DNA of 64,000 bases from CAZGUH01 sp964529005 (GTDB taxonomy: Bacteria > Actinomycetota > Acidimicrobiia > Acidimicrobiales > Ilumatobacteraceae): the NCBI GenBank assembly GCA_964529005.1, contig CAZGUH010000020.1, positions 7,337 through 71,336 on the forward strand, given 5' to 3'. The notes under the pieces are model-generated. The model searched no databases. It saw nothing but the letters and a program-made list of their open reading frames with translations, and was not told the DNA's origin. The translations under genes were made by a program, and so were the position numbers. This document shows, one piece after another, positions 8,999 through 17,110 of this stretch (positions are counted from its first letter, which is position 1; the number at the start of each line of letters is the position of its first letter).

Positions 8999-10158
8999 GC
9001 CGTTGCCCCCGCGACGGCGGTGTCGCGCTCGGATCCGCCCGGCGCGGCGTCGGCGCCGCTCGCCGCCCGGTGCGCCGCCTCGTCGGCCAGCGACCGTTCG
9101 TTGCGGCGTCGCACCCACTCGAACGCGATGACGGCCGCGAGCAGGAACGAGCCTTGCAGGATCACGCCGACCTCCGAGGGGATGCCGAGCGGCGTCAGCG
9201 GCTGCGTGGCGCGGGCGATGCCGGCCCACACCAACGCCGCGGCGGCGATGCCGACGGGATGGTTGCGGCCGAGCAACGCCAGCGCGAGGCCGGTGAAGCC
9301 CAGGGTCGTGGGGAAGCCGTCGCCGTAGCGGTGCCCGAACTGCGGATCGGCCAGCAGCGCGCTCATGCCGATGAGACCGGCCAAGGCGCCCGACACGGTG
9401 ATCGTGATCAGCACCATCCGCTTGGGGTCGACGCCCGCTGCCCGCGCCGCCGACGGATTGACGCCGCTGATGCGCAGCTCGTAGCCGAAGCGGCTGCGGA
9501 ACAGCACGATGTAGTACCCGACGCCCAGCGCGATGGCGAACGGCAGGAAGCCGTAGAGCTCGACGCCCCGGCCGAAGTGGAACCCGAACACCTCGAAGAG
9601 CCTGTTCAACGACGGCAGCAGCGCGGAGTCGTCGAGGCGCTCGGTGCCCGTGACCAAGCTGGCTGTGGGGCTCTTGTCCCGGAAGTACTCGGCCAGCAGG
9701 AACTGGCTCATGCCGATCGCGATGTAGTTGAGCATGATCGTCGAGATCACCTCGTTGACACCGCGGGTGACCTTCAAGACGCCGGCGATCGCGGCCCACA
9801 TCCCGCCCACCGCCATCGCCACGACGAGGATGAACGCCACGTGCAGCGGCGCCGGCAGGTCGATCTCGGCGCCGAGGTACGCAGCGAACAGCGCGGCCAT
9901 CAGGTACTGCCCGTTCACCCCGATGTTGAACAGGTTCATCTTGAACCCGATGGCGACCGCCACCCCCGCCACGTAGTAGGGCACCGCGGTGTTGATGATG
10001 GTCACGACACTGCGGGTGCTGTCGACCACCTTCCACATCTCGCGGAACGCCTCGATCGGGTCGTTGCCGCTGATCAGGAGAGCGACCGACGACACAATGA
10101 TTGCGGCCACGGTGGCGATCAGTGGAGCCAGAGCAGCGCGCCACAGCTTGGCGAGCAT
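8995..10158 (-). CDS. Nucleoside-type ABC transporter permease, first subunit
   Basis: Permease of 387 residues with an N-terminal membrane anchor, then the family's 'GFKMNLFNIGVNGQYLMAA' stretch and the cytoplasmic coupling region 'RISGVNPSAARAAGVD' that contacts the ATPase. Its ATG at 10156-10158 overlaps the TAA of the ATPase gene by one base, and its end overlaps the next permease by four, so the three genes form a tight operon. The last ~50 residues are charged and probably cytoplasmic. Forms the heterodimeric channel with the 7688-8998 product. Confidence 0.88.
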   Translation of the reverse strand: MLAKLWRAALAPLIATVAAIIVSSVALLISGNDPIEAFREMWKVVDSTRSVVTIINTAVPYYVAGVAVAIGFKMNLFNIGVNGQYLMAALFAAYLGAEIDLPAPLHVAFILVVAMAVGGMWAAIAGVLKVTRGVNEVISTIMLNYIAIGMSQFLLAEYFRDKSPTASLVTGTERLDDSALLPSLNRLFEVFGFHFGRGVELYGFLPFAIALGVGYYIVLFRSRFGYELRISGVNPSAARAAGVDPKRMVLITITVSGALAGLIGMSALLADPQFGHRYGDGFPTTLGFTGLALALLGRNHPVGIAAAALVWAGIARATQPLTPLGIPSEVGVILQGSFLLAAVIAFEWVRRRNERSLADEAAHRAASGADAAPGGSERDTAVAGATA

Positions 10159-11744
10159 TACGCGGCCCCTTGCTCAGCGGCGACGCCGGTCATCCGCGCG
10201 CCCAACTCGGCAGGCGTCACCTCGGACGGGCGCATGTCGCCCACGATCTGACCGCGCAGCATCACCAGCAGCCGGTCGCTCAGCCCGATGAGCTCCTCCA
10301 GATCGGCCGAGACGAGCAGCACGGCGAGGCCGGCCGCGCGGGCGTCGCGCAGCGTGTCCCAGATGATCGCCTGCGCTCCGACGTCGACGCCGCGGGTCGG
10401 GTGCGAGGCGATGAGCACGATCGGCGCGGACGTCATCTCCCGACCGACGACGAGCTTCTGCTGGTTTCCGCCGGACAACGTGAACGCGGGAACGTCGTGG
10501 CCCGGCGTCCGCACGTCGAACTCGCGGATGATCTCGTTCGCGCGTTCGATCGAGCCGCGCTTGTCGATCCACGGTCCCTTCGTGAACGGTCGCACCCGCT
10601 GGTGTCCGAGAGCCACGTTCTCCCACAGCGGCAGCGGCAGCACGAGGCCGTCGTCCTGGCGATCCTCGGGGATGTAGCCGATGCCGGCCTCGCGCCGCGC
10701 CCGCGTGCTGGCGCGGGAGATGTCGCGCCCGTTCAGACTCACCGTGCCGGTGGACGGCAGCAGCCCCATGATCGCCTCGATCAACTCGCTCTGCCCGTTC
10801 CCCTCGACGCCGGCGATCCCGACGATCTCGCCGCGATGGATCGTGAACGAGACGTCGTCGACGGCGGGCCGGCCCTCGCCCGCGACGGTCAGGTGCTCCA
10901 CGGCCAACACGGCCGTGGAGGTCACCGTGCTCTCGCGCGTCTCGGGATCGGGCAGCTCGCTGCCGACCATCATCTCGGCGAGATGGTGCGCGGTCACCGT
11001 CGACGGGTCGTCGATCTCGGCGACCGTGCGCCCGGCGCGGATCACGGTGATCGCGTCGGCGTACTTCAGCACCTCGTCGAGCTTGTGGCTGATGAAGATC
11101 ACCGTCGCGCCCTGGTCGGTGAGCGAGCGCAACGACGTGAACAGCTCGTCGACCTCGTGCGGCACGAGCACGGCGGTGGGCTCGTCGAGGATCAGGATCT
11201 TCGCCCCGCGGTACAGCACCTTGAGGATCTCGACGCGCTGCTTCTCGCCCACCCCGAGGTCACCGACGTACTCGCCGGGGTCGACCTGCAGGCCGTATCG
11301 CTCACCGAGCTCGCGCAGGCGTGCCTTGGCCCTCCGGCCATTGATGTAGCCGAACCACCCCGGCTCGTCGCCGAGCACGACGTTCTCCCACACCGTCAGG
11401 TTGTCGGCGAGCATGAAGTGTTGGAACACCATGCCGATGCCGTCGGCGATGGCGTCGCGCGGGCTGCGGAACGATCGTTCCATGCCGCGCACGCGCACCG
11501 TGCCCTCGTCGGGTCGATGCGCGCCGTACAACGTCTTCATCAACGTGCTCTTGCCGGCGCCGTTCTCGCCGACGATGGCGTGGATCGTTCCCGATCGGAC
11601 CGTCAGGTTGACGCCGTCGTTGGCGACCACGCCAGGGAAGCGCTTGACGATGTCGCGCAGCTCGATCGCGATGTCGCCGCCCGACACGGTCGCAGCACGG
11701 CCGGTGCCATCACCCCCTGCGTCGAGCGTGGCGTCACGCGACAT
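10158..11744 (-). CDS. Nucleoside-type ABC transporter ATP-binding protein with two fused ATPase domains
   Basis: 528-residue fused ATPase. Domain 1 has Walker A 'GENGAGKSTLMK' near residue 60, and the signature 'LGVGEKQRVEILK' followed by Walker B 'ILILDEPTAVL'. Domain 2 has a degenerate P-loop ('GVEGNGQSELIEAI', without the usual GKS/T), 'LSGGNQQKLVVGRE' and 'VLIASHPTRGVD'. One canonical and one degenerate site is normal for the ribose/BMP importer class (YufO, RbsA). Drives the two permeases immediately downstream. The upstream 118 bp hold a strong hairpin separating it from the lipoprotein gene. Confidence 0.92.
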   Translation of the reverse strand: MSRDATLDAGGDGTGRAATVSGGDIAIELRDIVKRFPGVVANDGVNLTVRSGTIHAIVGENGAGKSTLMKTLYGAHRPDEGTVRVRGMERSFRSPRDAIADGIGMVFQHFMLADNLTVWENVVLGDEPGWFGYINGRRAKARLRELGERYGLQVDPGEYVGDLGVGEKQRVEILKVLYRGAKILILDEPTAVLVPHEVDELFTSLRSLTDQGATVIFISHKLDEVLKYADAITVIRAGRTVAEIDDPSTVTAHHLAEMMVGSELPDPETRESTVTSTAVLAVEHLTVAGEGRPAVDDVSFTIHRGEIVGIAGVEGNGQSELIEAIMGLLPSTGTVSLNGRDISRASTRARREAGIGYIPEDRQDDGLVLPLPLWENVALGHQRVRPFTKGPWIDKRGSIERANEIIREFDVRTPGHDVPAFTLSGGNQQKLVVGREMTSAPIVLIASHPTRGVDVGAQAIIWDTLRDARAAGLAVLLVSADLEELIGLSDRLLVMLRGQIVGDMRPSEVTPAELGARMTGVAAEQGAA

Positions 11745-11801
11745 GCACGCACTTTCTAGCCGATCACGAAGGGCGGAGCGCGCGCATCGTCACCAGACGC
11801 G

Positions 11802-11836
11802 CCGATGCCCGCCCGGGCGGGCCGAGCGGGCATCGG
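11802..11836 (-). terminator. Hairpin between lipoprotein and ATPase genes (attenuator or mRNA stabiliser)
   Basis: A perfect 11-bp inverted repeat (11802-11812 with 11826-11836, arm CCGATGCCCGC) around a 13-nt GC-rich loop. No T-run follows on the minus strand, so it is more likely a partial terminator or an RNA 3'-end protector. In importer operons such a structure usually lets the binding protein be made in excess over the membrane parts. Function is inferred. Confidence 0.5.
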
Positions 11837-11862
11837 ACACGTTCACGTGCTGCGTCGAAGGA

Positions 11863-13017
11863 TCAGGACGGGGCGGTCGGAACCTCGATCTCCCCGGAGA
11901 TGATCTGATCGGCGAACTCGTCGATCTGGTCGGTGATGTCGTCGAGGAAACCGCCCGACGTCGAGTAGCCGACGCCCTCGGCCTCGAGATCGAAGATCGT
12001 CTGGCCGGGCTCGAGCGTGCCGGAGGCGTACGCCTTCGCAGCCTCGTACACAGCGACGTCGACCCGCTTCAGCATCGACGTCAGGATGTACGGCTGCAGG
12101 TCGGCGCTGACCAGGTTGTACTGGTCGCTGTCGACACCGATGGCCCACACCTCGCCGGGTGCTCCGGCGTCCTTGGCCGCCTCGAACGCGCCGAGGCCCG
12201 ACCCGCCGGCCGCGGAGTAGATGACGTCGGCGCCGGCTTCGTACATGCCCGCCGCGATCTCCTTGCCCTTCGCGGGGTCGTTGAAGCCGGTGAAGTCCGG
12301 CGGCTGCGTGATGTACGCGACGTCGACGAGGATGTCGGGGTTGACCGCGGCGACGCCCGCGCGGAAGCCGGCCTCGAACTTCTGGATCAGCGCGATCTGC
12401 ACGCCGCCGATGAAGCCCACGTGGTTCGTCTGGGTCTTCAACGCCGCGGCCACGCCGACGAGAAACGAGCCCTGCTCCTCGGCGAACGTCAGCGACGAGA
12501 CGTTCGGAGCATCGACGATCTCGTCGACGATCGCGAACTGCGTCTCGGCATTGGCTGCGGCCGCTTGCGTGACCGTCGGGCCCCACAGGAAGCCGATCGC
12601 GAAGATCGGGCCGTCGTTGCTGTCGATGGCGAGCTGGAGGCGCTGGGCGCGGTCGCCGTCACCCGTCGGTGTGGACTCGACGAACTGCACGCCGAACTCG
12701 TCCCTCGCCTGGTCGATGCCGGCTGCCGCGGCGTCGTTGAACGACTTGTCACCGCGGCCGGTGACGTCGTACATGATGTTGACTGGCGGAAGACCGGAGG
12801 CGTCCGGCACGCTGCCCGCGTCGGTGGTCTCCGCGCCCCCTTCGGTGGTCGGGCTGGCGCCGGTGTCGGTGGTCGGCGCCCCGCTGTCGGTGGGTTCGCT
12901 GGCCGCTGGTGCTTCTGTCGTGTCGCTCGTCTGGTCGTCGTCGCCACATGCCACGGCCGTCAGGCCGAAGACGGTGACCAACGACAGTGCCGAGACGAGA
13001 CGCTTCGCGTGACGCAT
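11863..13017 (-). CDS. BMP family ABC transporter substrate-binding lipoprotein (nucleoside-binding)
   Basis: Extracellular binding lipoprotein of 384 residues. The signal peptide begins 'MRHAKRLVSALSL' and ends in lipobox 'LTAVAC' with the lipidated Cys, followed by a Ser/Thr/Pro-rich linker of ~50 residues. The BMP core begins at 'NIMYDVTGRGDKSFND', with 'GFLWGPTV' and 'IYSAAGGSGLG'. ATG 13017 is chosen since a GGGGAGA Shine-Dalgarno precedes it; a longer frame to 13089 would bury the signal peptide. Known BMP proteins bind purine nucleosides. It is the first gene of the importer operon and probably the most expressed, given the downstream hairpin. Confidence 0.9.
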   Translation of the reverse strand: MRHAKRLVSALSLVTVFGLTAVACGDDDQTSDTTEAPAASEPTDSGAPTTDTGASPTTEGGAETTDAGSVPDASGLPPVNIMYDVTGRGDKSFNDAAAAGIDQARDEFGVQFVESTPTGDGDRAQRLQLAIDSNDGPIFAIGFLWGPTVTQAAAANAETQFAIVDEIVDAPNVSSLTFAEEQGSFLVGVAAALKTQTNHVGFIGGVQIALIQKFEAGFRAGVAAVNPDILVDVAYITQPPDFTGFNDPAKGKEIAAGMYEAGADVIYSAAGGSGLGAFEAAKDAGAPGEVWAIGVDSDQYNLVSADLQPYILTSMLKRVDVAVYEAAKAYASGTLEPGQTIFDLEAEGVGYSTSGGFLDDITDQIDEFADQIISGEIEVPTAPS

Positions 13018-13072
13018 CTCTGGTCTCCCCCTCACGTGTCGTGTGGATCGGGTTGGTTCACGTCGGATTCCA

Positions 13073-13093
13073 TTGCACGGGTTGCCCATGCAA
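13073..13093. promoter_or_regulatory. Imperfect inverted repeat in a divergent promoter region, candidate operator
   Basis: TTGCA-C-GGG, a 3-nt centre, then CCC-A-TGCAA: eight pairing positions with one mismatch, centred 66 bp upstream of the BMP lipoprotein start and between it and the divergent SGNH hydrolase. Size and symmetry suit a repressor site. No regulator gene is adjacent, so a regulator cannot be named. Confidence 0.3.
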
Positions 13094-13210
13094 CGAGGGT
13101 GAGGCTATCCCAGGCATGTCCTGCTCCCGCTGGAACCCCCGGTGCGAGAACGTGCCCCGGTAACCTCGCGGGCGGTCACGCAGTCCGACGCGTGCCGCCG
13201 ACTCGTCGCG

Positions 13211-14329
13211 ATGCCGCCCGCCTTGCCGCCTACCTCGCCCTCGTCCGGGCGCCCCCGCAGCGCCGGCGCGCCCCGGCGCGAGCCGAGCCGCGGTGTGAGC
13301 CACAGCGTGAGCCACAGTGTGAGCCGCGGCCCGAGCCGCGGAGCAGGCCGCGGGCCGGGGCGGCGCGAGTCGCAGCGCACCTACATGATGCGCCGGCTCG
13401 TCGCTCTCGGACTCCTCGTGGTCTTGTTAGTGCTCACCGTGGCCGGGTTGCGGGCGATCGCCGGCGCGCTCGGCGGCGACACGCCGGCCGACGCCGCGCC
13501 GACCTCGACCGACCCCGGCGTCTCGGTCCCCGACAGCACGGCGCCCGCCAGCGACGTCACCGGCGTCGAGACGTCGAGCCCGGATGCATCCGGGTCAGAG
13601 CCGGCGACCTCCGATCCGGGGAGCTCCGATCCGGCGGCATCGCCGCCCGCCGACTCCGCCGCGGCCTCGGCTGGCAGCGGCCCCCCGACGGCCCAGAACC
13701 CGGCGGTCGTCTACATCGCCGGCGACTCCGACGCGGGCACGTTCGGTCCCTACCTGAAGCAGTTGCTCGCCGGCACCGGCCTGACCACGACGACGCTCGA
13801 CTACAAGGTGTCGTCCGGGCTCGCCCGGCCGGACTTCTACGACTGGCCGGCGCGCTTTCGCGAGCAGATCCCGGCGATCGATCCCGACATCGTGGTGGTC
13901 ACGTTCGGAGGCAACGACGCCCAGCCCATCGCCGGCAACGCGGTCGACAGCGACGCATGGCGGGCCGAGTACGGCGCACGCGTCGGCGCCGTCATGGACC
14001 ACCTTCGGGACGAGGGCCGGACGCTGATCTGGGTCGGCATCCCGAACGCGTCGTCGCCGGACATGACAGCGCGCATGGCCGTGCAGGACGCGGTCGTGCG
14101 CGCCGAAGCCGCCAAGCGGCCGGACGTCGTGTTCATCGACACGTGGAAGCGCTTCAGCGGCCGCAACGGCGGCTACGCGGAGTTCGTGATCGATCCCCGC
14201 GACGGCGAGGGCAAGGACGTCCGCGCCAGCGACGGGTTCCACCTCAACGAGAACGGGGCCGAGATCCTCGCGCTCGACATCGCCGCGGCGGTGCAGGACG
14301 CGTTGCGAGCGCGCGGCGCCGCGATCTGA
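13211..14329 (+). CDS. Membrane-anchored DUF459 SGNH/GDSL-type hydrolase
   Basis: The frame encodes a Ser/Arg-rich N-terminal tail, one membrane segment ('LVALGLLVVLLVLTVAG'), a Ser/Asp/Pro-rich linker, and a C-terminal SGNH-like domain. Visible motifs are 'YIAGDSDAGTF' (nucleophile block, GDS), 'VVTFGGNDAQPI' (block III, GGND) and 'DGFHLNENGAE' (block V, DxxH). DUF459 proteins are thought to be esterases acting on envelope carbohydrates or lipids; the substrate is unknown. Start is uncertain: GTG 13142, ATG 13211 or ATG 13385 next to the membrane segment. The choice decides whether the repeat-rich tail is translated. Confidence 0.75.
   Translation: MPPALPPTSPSSGRPRSAGAPRREPSRGVSHSVSHSVSRGPSRGAGRGPGRRESQRTYMMRRLVALGLLVVLLVLTVAGLRAIAGALGGDTPADAAPTSTDPGVSVPDSTAPASDVTGVETSSPDASGSEPATSDPGSSDPAASPPADSAAASAGSGPPTAQNPAVVYIAGDSDAGTFGPYLKQLLAGTGLTTTTLDYKVSSGLARPDFYDWPARFREQIPAIDPDIVVVTFGGNDAQPIAGNAVDSDAWRAEYGARVGAVMDHLRDEGRTLIWVGIPNASSPDMTARMAVQDAVVRAEAAKRPDVVFIDTWKRFSGRNGGYAEFVIDPRDGEGKDVRASDGFHLNENGAEILALDIAAAVQDALRARGAAI
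13295..13342 (+). repeat. 12-bp tandem repeat, 3-4 degenerate copies
   Basis: Units GTGAGCCACAGC, GTGAGCCACAGT, GTGAGCCGCGGC and a degenerate fourth run head to tail from 13295. Within the hydrolase frame they encode alternating Ser-His-Ser-Val and Ser-Arg-Gly, a low-complexity cytoplasmic tail if translated. Confidence 0.7.
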
Positions 14330-14546
14330 GCCGCGATCCGAGGTCTCGCGGGCCGAGACGATCTCTTGCGACTCCGTGGGCTGTCCGGCTCACCGGACGC
14401 GTCGTCCGTCCTGCGCAGCGCGGCGATTGCTAGCCTGCGCTCCGAACAAGGGAGGCGACGATCCGTCCGGCGACGTTGGTCGCGGGAGTGCCAGACGGGG
14501 AGCCAGCGCGAAACCGGCCCTTGCATGACACAGGGAGAACCCGCTC

Positions 14547-15119
14547 ATGCACATCCGCCGGATCGCAGCCGCAGGCGCCACCGCCGGTCTCCTCGCGCTC
14601 GTCGGCTCGGTGTCGGCCGCGGGCCCCGCGTCAGCGGCGAATTGGGCCTGCACGAGCGAGACCTACCAGTGGTCCGGTGAGGCCACGCTCCAGCCGGGTA
14701 CGGCGCTCGCCACCGGCGTGTCCGTGCCCACTCAGCAGGGCACCGACATCGTGGTCACCGGCACCAGCTCGGACGCGCTCGACAGCCAGGGGTTCGCCAG
14801 CGCTCTGTCCGTCACGATCGGCGGCGCCAGCGCGAGCATCGGCGCCACCGTGCCCGGCGGGGAGATCGTGTTGCAGCACACCTCGGGCGCGGCGCCGCTC
14901 ACCGCCTACGGCGCCAGCGTGACCGTGAACCGCTGCACGACGGTCGCCCAGGAGGGCCCGGTGCCTCCCGCGTCGGGCAGCTCCGGCGGCGGCGCCAGCG
15001 CCGGCACGGGGCGGCTGCCTGCGACGGGAGCGGAGATGGGTGTTCTGGTCGCCGCCGCGGGCGCCCTGGTGCTCGCCGGCGCCGCGGCCGCAGCTGCCGC
15101 GCGCCGCTCTGCCGCCTGA
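14547..15119 (+). CDS. Small secreted protein with LPATG cell-wall sorting signal
   Basis: 190 residues with a Sec signal peptide (positive start 'MHIRRIAAAG', hydrophobic core, cleavage near 'ASA-AN'), a ~100-residue mature region with two Cys (in 'NWACTSE' and 'VNRCTT') that could form a disulfide, a Gly/Ser linker, then 'LPATG', a hydrophobic Ala-rich segment and an Arg-containing tail. That tail is the classic sortase anchoring signal. ATG 14547 is preceded by 'CAGGGAGAA'. I do not recognise the mature domain. No sortase gene is in the window. It stands alone between two plus- and minus-strand neighbours. Confidence 0.72.
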   Translation: MHIRRIAAAGATAGLLALVGSVSAAGPASAANWACTSETYQWSGEATLQPGTALATGVSVPTQQGTDIVVTGTSSDALDSQGFASALSVTIGGASASIGATVPGGEIVLQHTSGAAPLTAYGASVTVNRCTTVAQEGPVPPASGSSGGGASAGTGRLPATGAEMGVLVAAAGALVLAGAAAAAAARRSAA

Positions 15120-15152
15120 TGTGAGATCGCCGAGCGCTCGACCCGGGCGGGC

Positions 15153-15764
15153 TCAGGCAGGCTCGTCGCTCGGCGGAAGGTACTGGAGGCGCAGGTCGCC
15201 GAGGCGCACGAGCGTCGCCGCGATCCATCCTCCGAGCGCCCCGAGATGCTGGTCGAGCAACGTGCTCGTCCCGTCGGCGAGGGTCTCCTCGGCCAGCTCG
15301 TAGAGGCCCTCGTAGGTGATCTCGATCGCGTACTCGGGCGCCATGCCCTCGTCGACGAGGTAGCTGATCTCGACGGTGGCACCGGCTCGCTCGAGGCGCT
15401 CCTTGCCGATCACCGGTGTGGCTTCCGGCAGCACCGCCTGCACCATCTGCGGGTCGGGCTGCTCGCGCAAACGCTGCACCCGCAGCACGATCTCGATCTC
15501 GATCGCCGGCGGCTCTTCGAGCACTTCGTCGACGTACCACCGGCGGTAGGCCGTCTGGCTCCACGTCGGCCAGTCGAACGTGATGTGGGCGACGACGCGC
15601 GGCGGCTGGCCTTCGCCGGGCAAGCCGTAGCTCGTCTCCCAGCTGACGTCGCCGAGGAGCACGTCGACCTGGAAGTGCTCCTCGAAGGCCTGCCGTTCCA
15701 GGAATGCGGCCTCGAAGGCATCCCGCAACGCGCTGATGGCGTCGGTGAAGACGTGATCGAGCAT
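15153..15764 (-). CDS. Conserved hypothetical protein
   Basis: 203 residues, no signal peptide or membrane segment, acidic, and rich in regular beta-strand-like stretches ('IEIEIVLRVQRL', 'YAIEITYEGLYELAEE'). I do not recognise a family. ATG 15764 opens a frame divergent from the crotonase gene, with 93 bp between the starts. Codon usage and third-position GC match neighbouring genes, so the gene is probably real. Confidence 0.6.
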   Translation of the reverse strand: MLDHVFTDAISALRDAFEAAFLERQAFEEHFQVDVLLGDVSWETSYGLPGEGQPPRVVAHITFDWPTWSQTAYRRWYVDEVLEEPPAIEIEIVLRVQRLREQPDPQMVQAVLPEATPVIGKERLERAGATVEISYLVDEGMAPEYAIEITYEGLYELAEETLADGTSTLLDQHLGALGGWIAATLVRLGDLRLQYLPPSDEPA

Positions 15765-15857
15765 GCGCCCGCCACGGTACTCGCCCCCGGCCGCGAGCCG
15801 CCGGGAGCCTCGCAGCGGGCTTCGATCCGCATCGGGGCGCATGAGAGACTCGCCGGC

Positions 15858-16616
15858 ATGTCTCTCGTGCTCGTGGACGTCGCCGATGGGGTCGCGACGC
15901 TGACGTTGAACAACCCTTCCGAACGGAACACCCTGACCAAGGCGCTCGTCGACGAGCTGGTCGCGGCGATGGACGACATCGAGGCCGACGCGTCGATCGG
16001 CGCCGTGGTCGTCACCGGCGCGGCGCCGGCGTTCTGCGCGGGAGCGAACCTGGGGAACCTCGCCGAGGCGACGAAGGAGTCGCTCGGCGGGATCTACGAG
16101 GGCTTCCTGCGCTTCGCCCGCAGCCCGCTGCCCACGCTCGCGGCGGTGAACGGCGCCGCCGTCGGCGCGGGTGTCAACCTCGCGCTGGTGTGCGACGTGC
16201 GGTTGGCCGCGCGCAGGGCTCGCTTCGACACCCGCTTCCTCCAGCTCGGCATCCACCCCGGTGGTGGTCACACCTGGATGATGCGCCGGGTGGCCGGGCT
16301 CCAGGCGGCGATGGCGACGATCGTGTTCGGCGATGTCGTCGACGGCGCCGAAGCGGAGCGCATCGGCCTGGTGTATCGCTGCGTCGACGACGACCAGCTG
16401 CTCGCCACGGCTCAGGAGATGGCGGCGCGTGCGGCGAGCGCGCCGCGTGAGCTGGCGGCGACCGTCAAGCAGACGATCGCCGAGATGGGTGACGTCACGA
16501 CGCACCCGGAGGCGGTCGACAAGGAGCTGACGCCGCAGCTGTGGAGCACGCGGCAGCCGTGGTTCGCGGAGCGGGTCGCCGCGCTGCGCTCGAAGATCTC
16601 GTCGAAACCGGCGTGA
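15858..16616 (+). CDS. Enoyl-CoA hydratase/isomerase (crotonase) family protein with altered active site
   Basis: 252-residue crotonase fold. The oxyanion-hole region 'APAFCAGANLGNL' and the second CoA-binding turn 'AAVNGAAVGAGVNLALVCD' are clear. The stretch aligned with the two catalytic glutamates of classical hydratases reads 'FLQLGIHPGGGHTW' and 'AMATIVFG', so neither Glu144 nor Glu164 (rat numbering) appears conserved. It may be an isomerase, a hydrolase, or another crotonase-fold enzyme acting on an acyl-CoA. It is a single gene with no beta-oxidation neighbours. ATG 15858 gives the normal N-terminus. Confidence 0.83.
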   Translation: MSLVLVDVADGVATLTLNNPSERNTLTKALVDELVAAMDDIEADASIGAVVVTGAAPAFCAGANLGNLAEATKESLGGIYEGFLRFARSPLPTLAAVNGAAVGAGVNLALVCDVRLAARRARFDTRFLQLGIHPGGGHTWMMRRVAGLQAAMATIVFGDVVDGAEAERIGLVYRCVDDDQLLATAQEMAARAASAPRELAATVKQTIAEMGDVTTHPEAVDKELTPQLWSTRQPWFAERVAALRSKISSKPA

Positions 16617-16771
16617 TCCGAAGGCGATCCTCACGCGCAGTGGCAGGTCCGAGCACGTAGCGAAGAAAAACCCCGGCCAAAGCCTAGGCGTGCCGGAAGG
16701 TCGGTTGTAGGGTGCCGCGGCAAGGGGAGAGTTCAGTCAGTCGTACTTACGGTGGATACGGAGGTACCTGG

Positions 16772-17089
16772 ATGAGCCAGCGACACCGCAGCATCGATTC
16801 GGCGTTCCCGCCGAAGATGGACCTGCGAGCCCACGCCCACAACGAGCGGCATCGCATCAACAGCGAGCTGCAGGCGGTGGCGGCCCTCGTCAGTTCGGGT
16901 CTCGAACCCGACGACGTTGACGAACCGGGCATGGGTTGGAAGCCGCTGCACCACCACGACGCGGAGGTCGCGAAAGCCCGGAGCGGCCGCCACCACCGGC
17001 GCCACTGGAAGCTGAAGATGTGGAAGCGCCGCACCGCGCTGCGCCGAGCGAAGGCTCAGCTCTCGGTGCTCACAGCCCAGAACGGCTGA
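16772..17089 (+). CDS. Small, basic, His/Arg-rich hypothetical protein
   Basis: 105 residues, unrecognised. It has no membrane segment. The N-terminal half is mixed, the centre has clustered His, and the C-terminal third is strongly basic and helical ('KLKMWKRRTALRRAKAQL'), suggesting nucleic-acid or ribosome binding (inference). ATG 16772 follows GGAGG at 16760-16764 with good spacing, which fixes the start; a longer frame to 16712 would cross the leader. The leader (16617-16771) is less GC-rich than its surroundings. Confidence 0.6.
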   Translation: MSQRHRSIDSAFPPKMDLRAHAHNERHRINSELQAVAALVSSGLEPDDVDEPGMGWKPLHHHDAEVAKARSGRHHRRHWKLKMWKRRTALRRAKAQLSVLTAQNG

Positions 17090-17110
17090 GCGGACAGCTC
17101 AGCGCAGCGC

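Noticed and set aside
12749..12949. Extra small frames inside the BMP lipoprotein linker region
   Set aside because: They are alternative frames of the Ser/Thr-rich linker with no independent start signals.
16617..16771. Structured small RNA in the leader of the basic orphan protein
   Set aside because: A lower-GC stretch with short repeats of purines, but no convincing stem or known motif.
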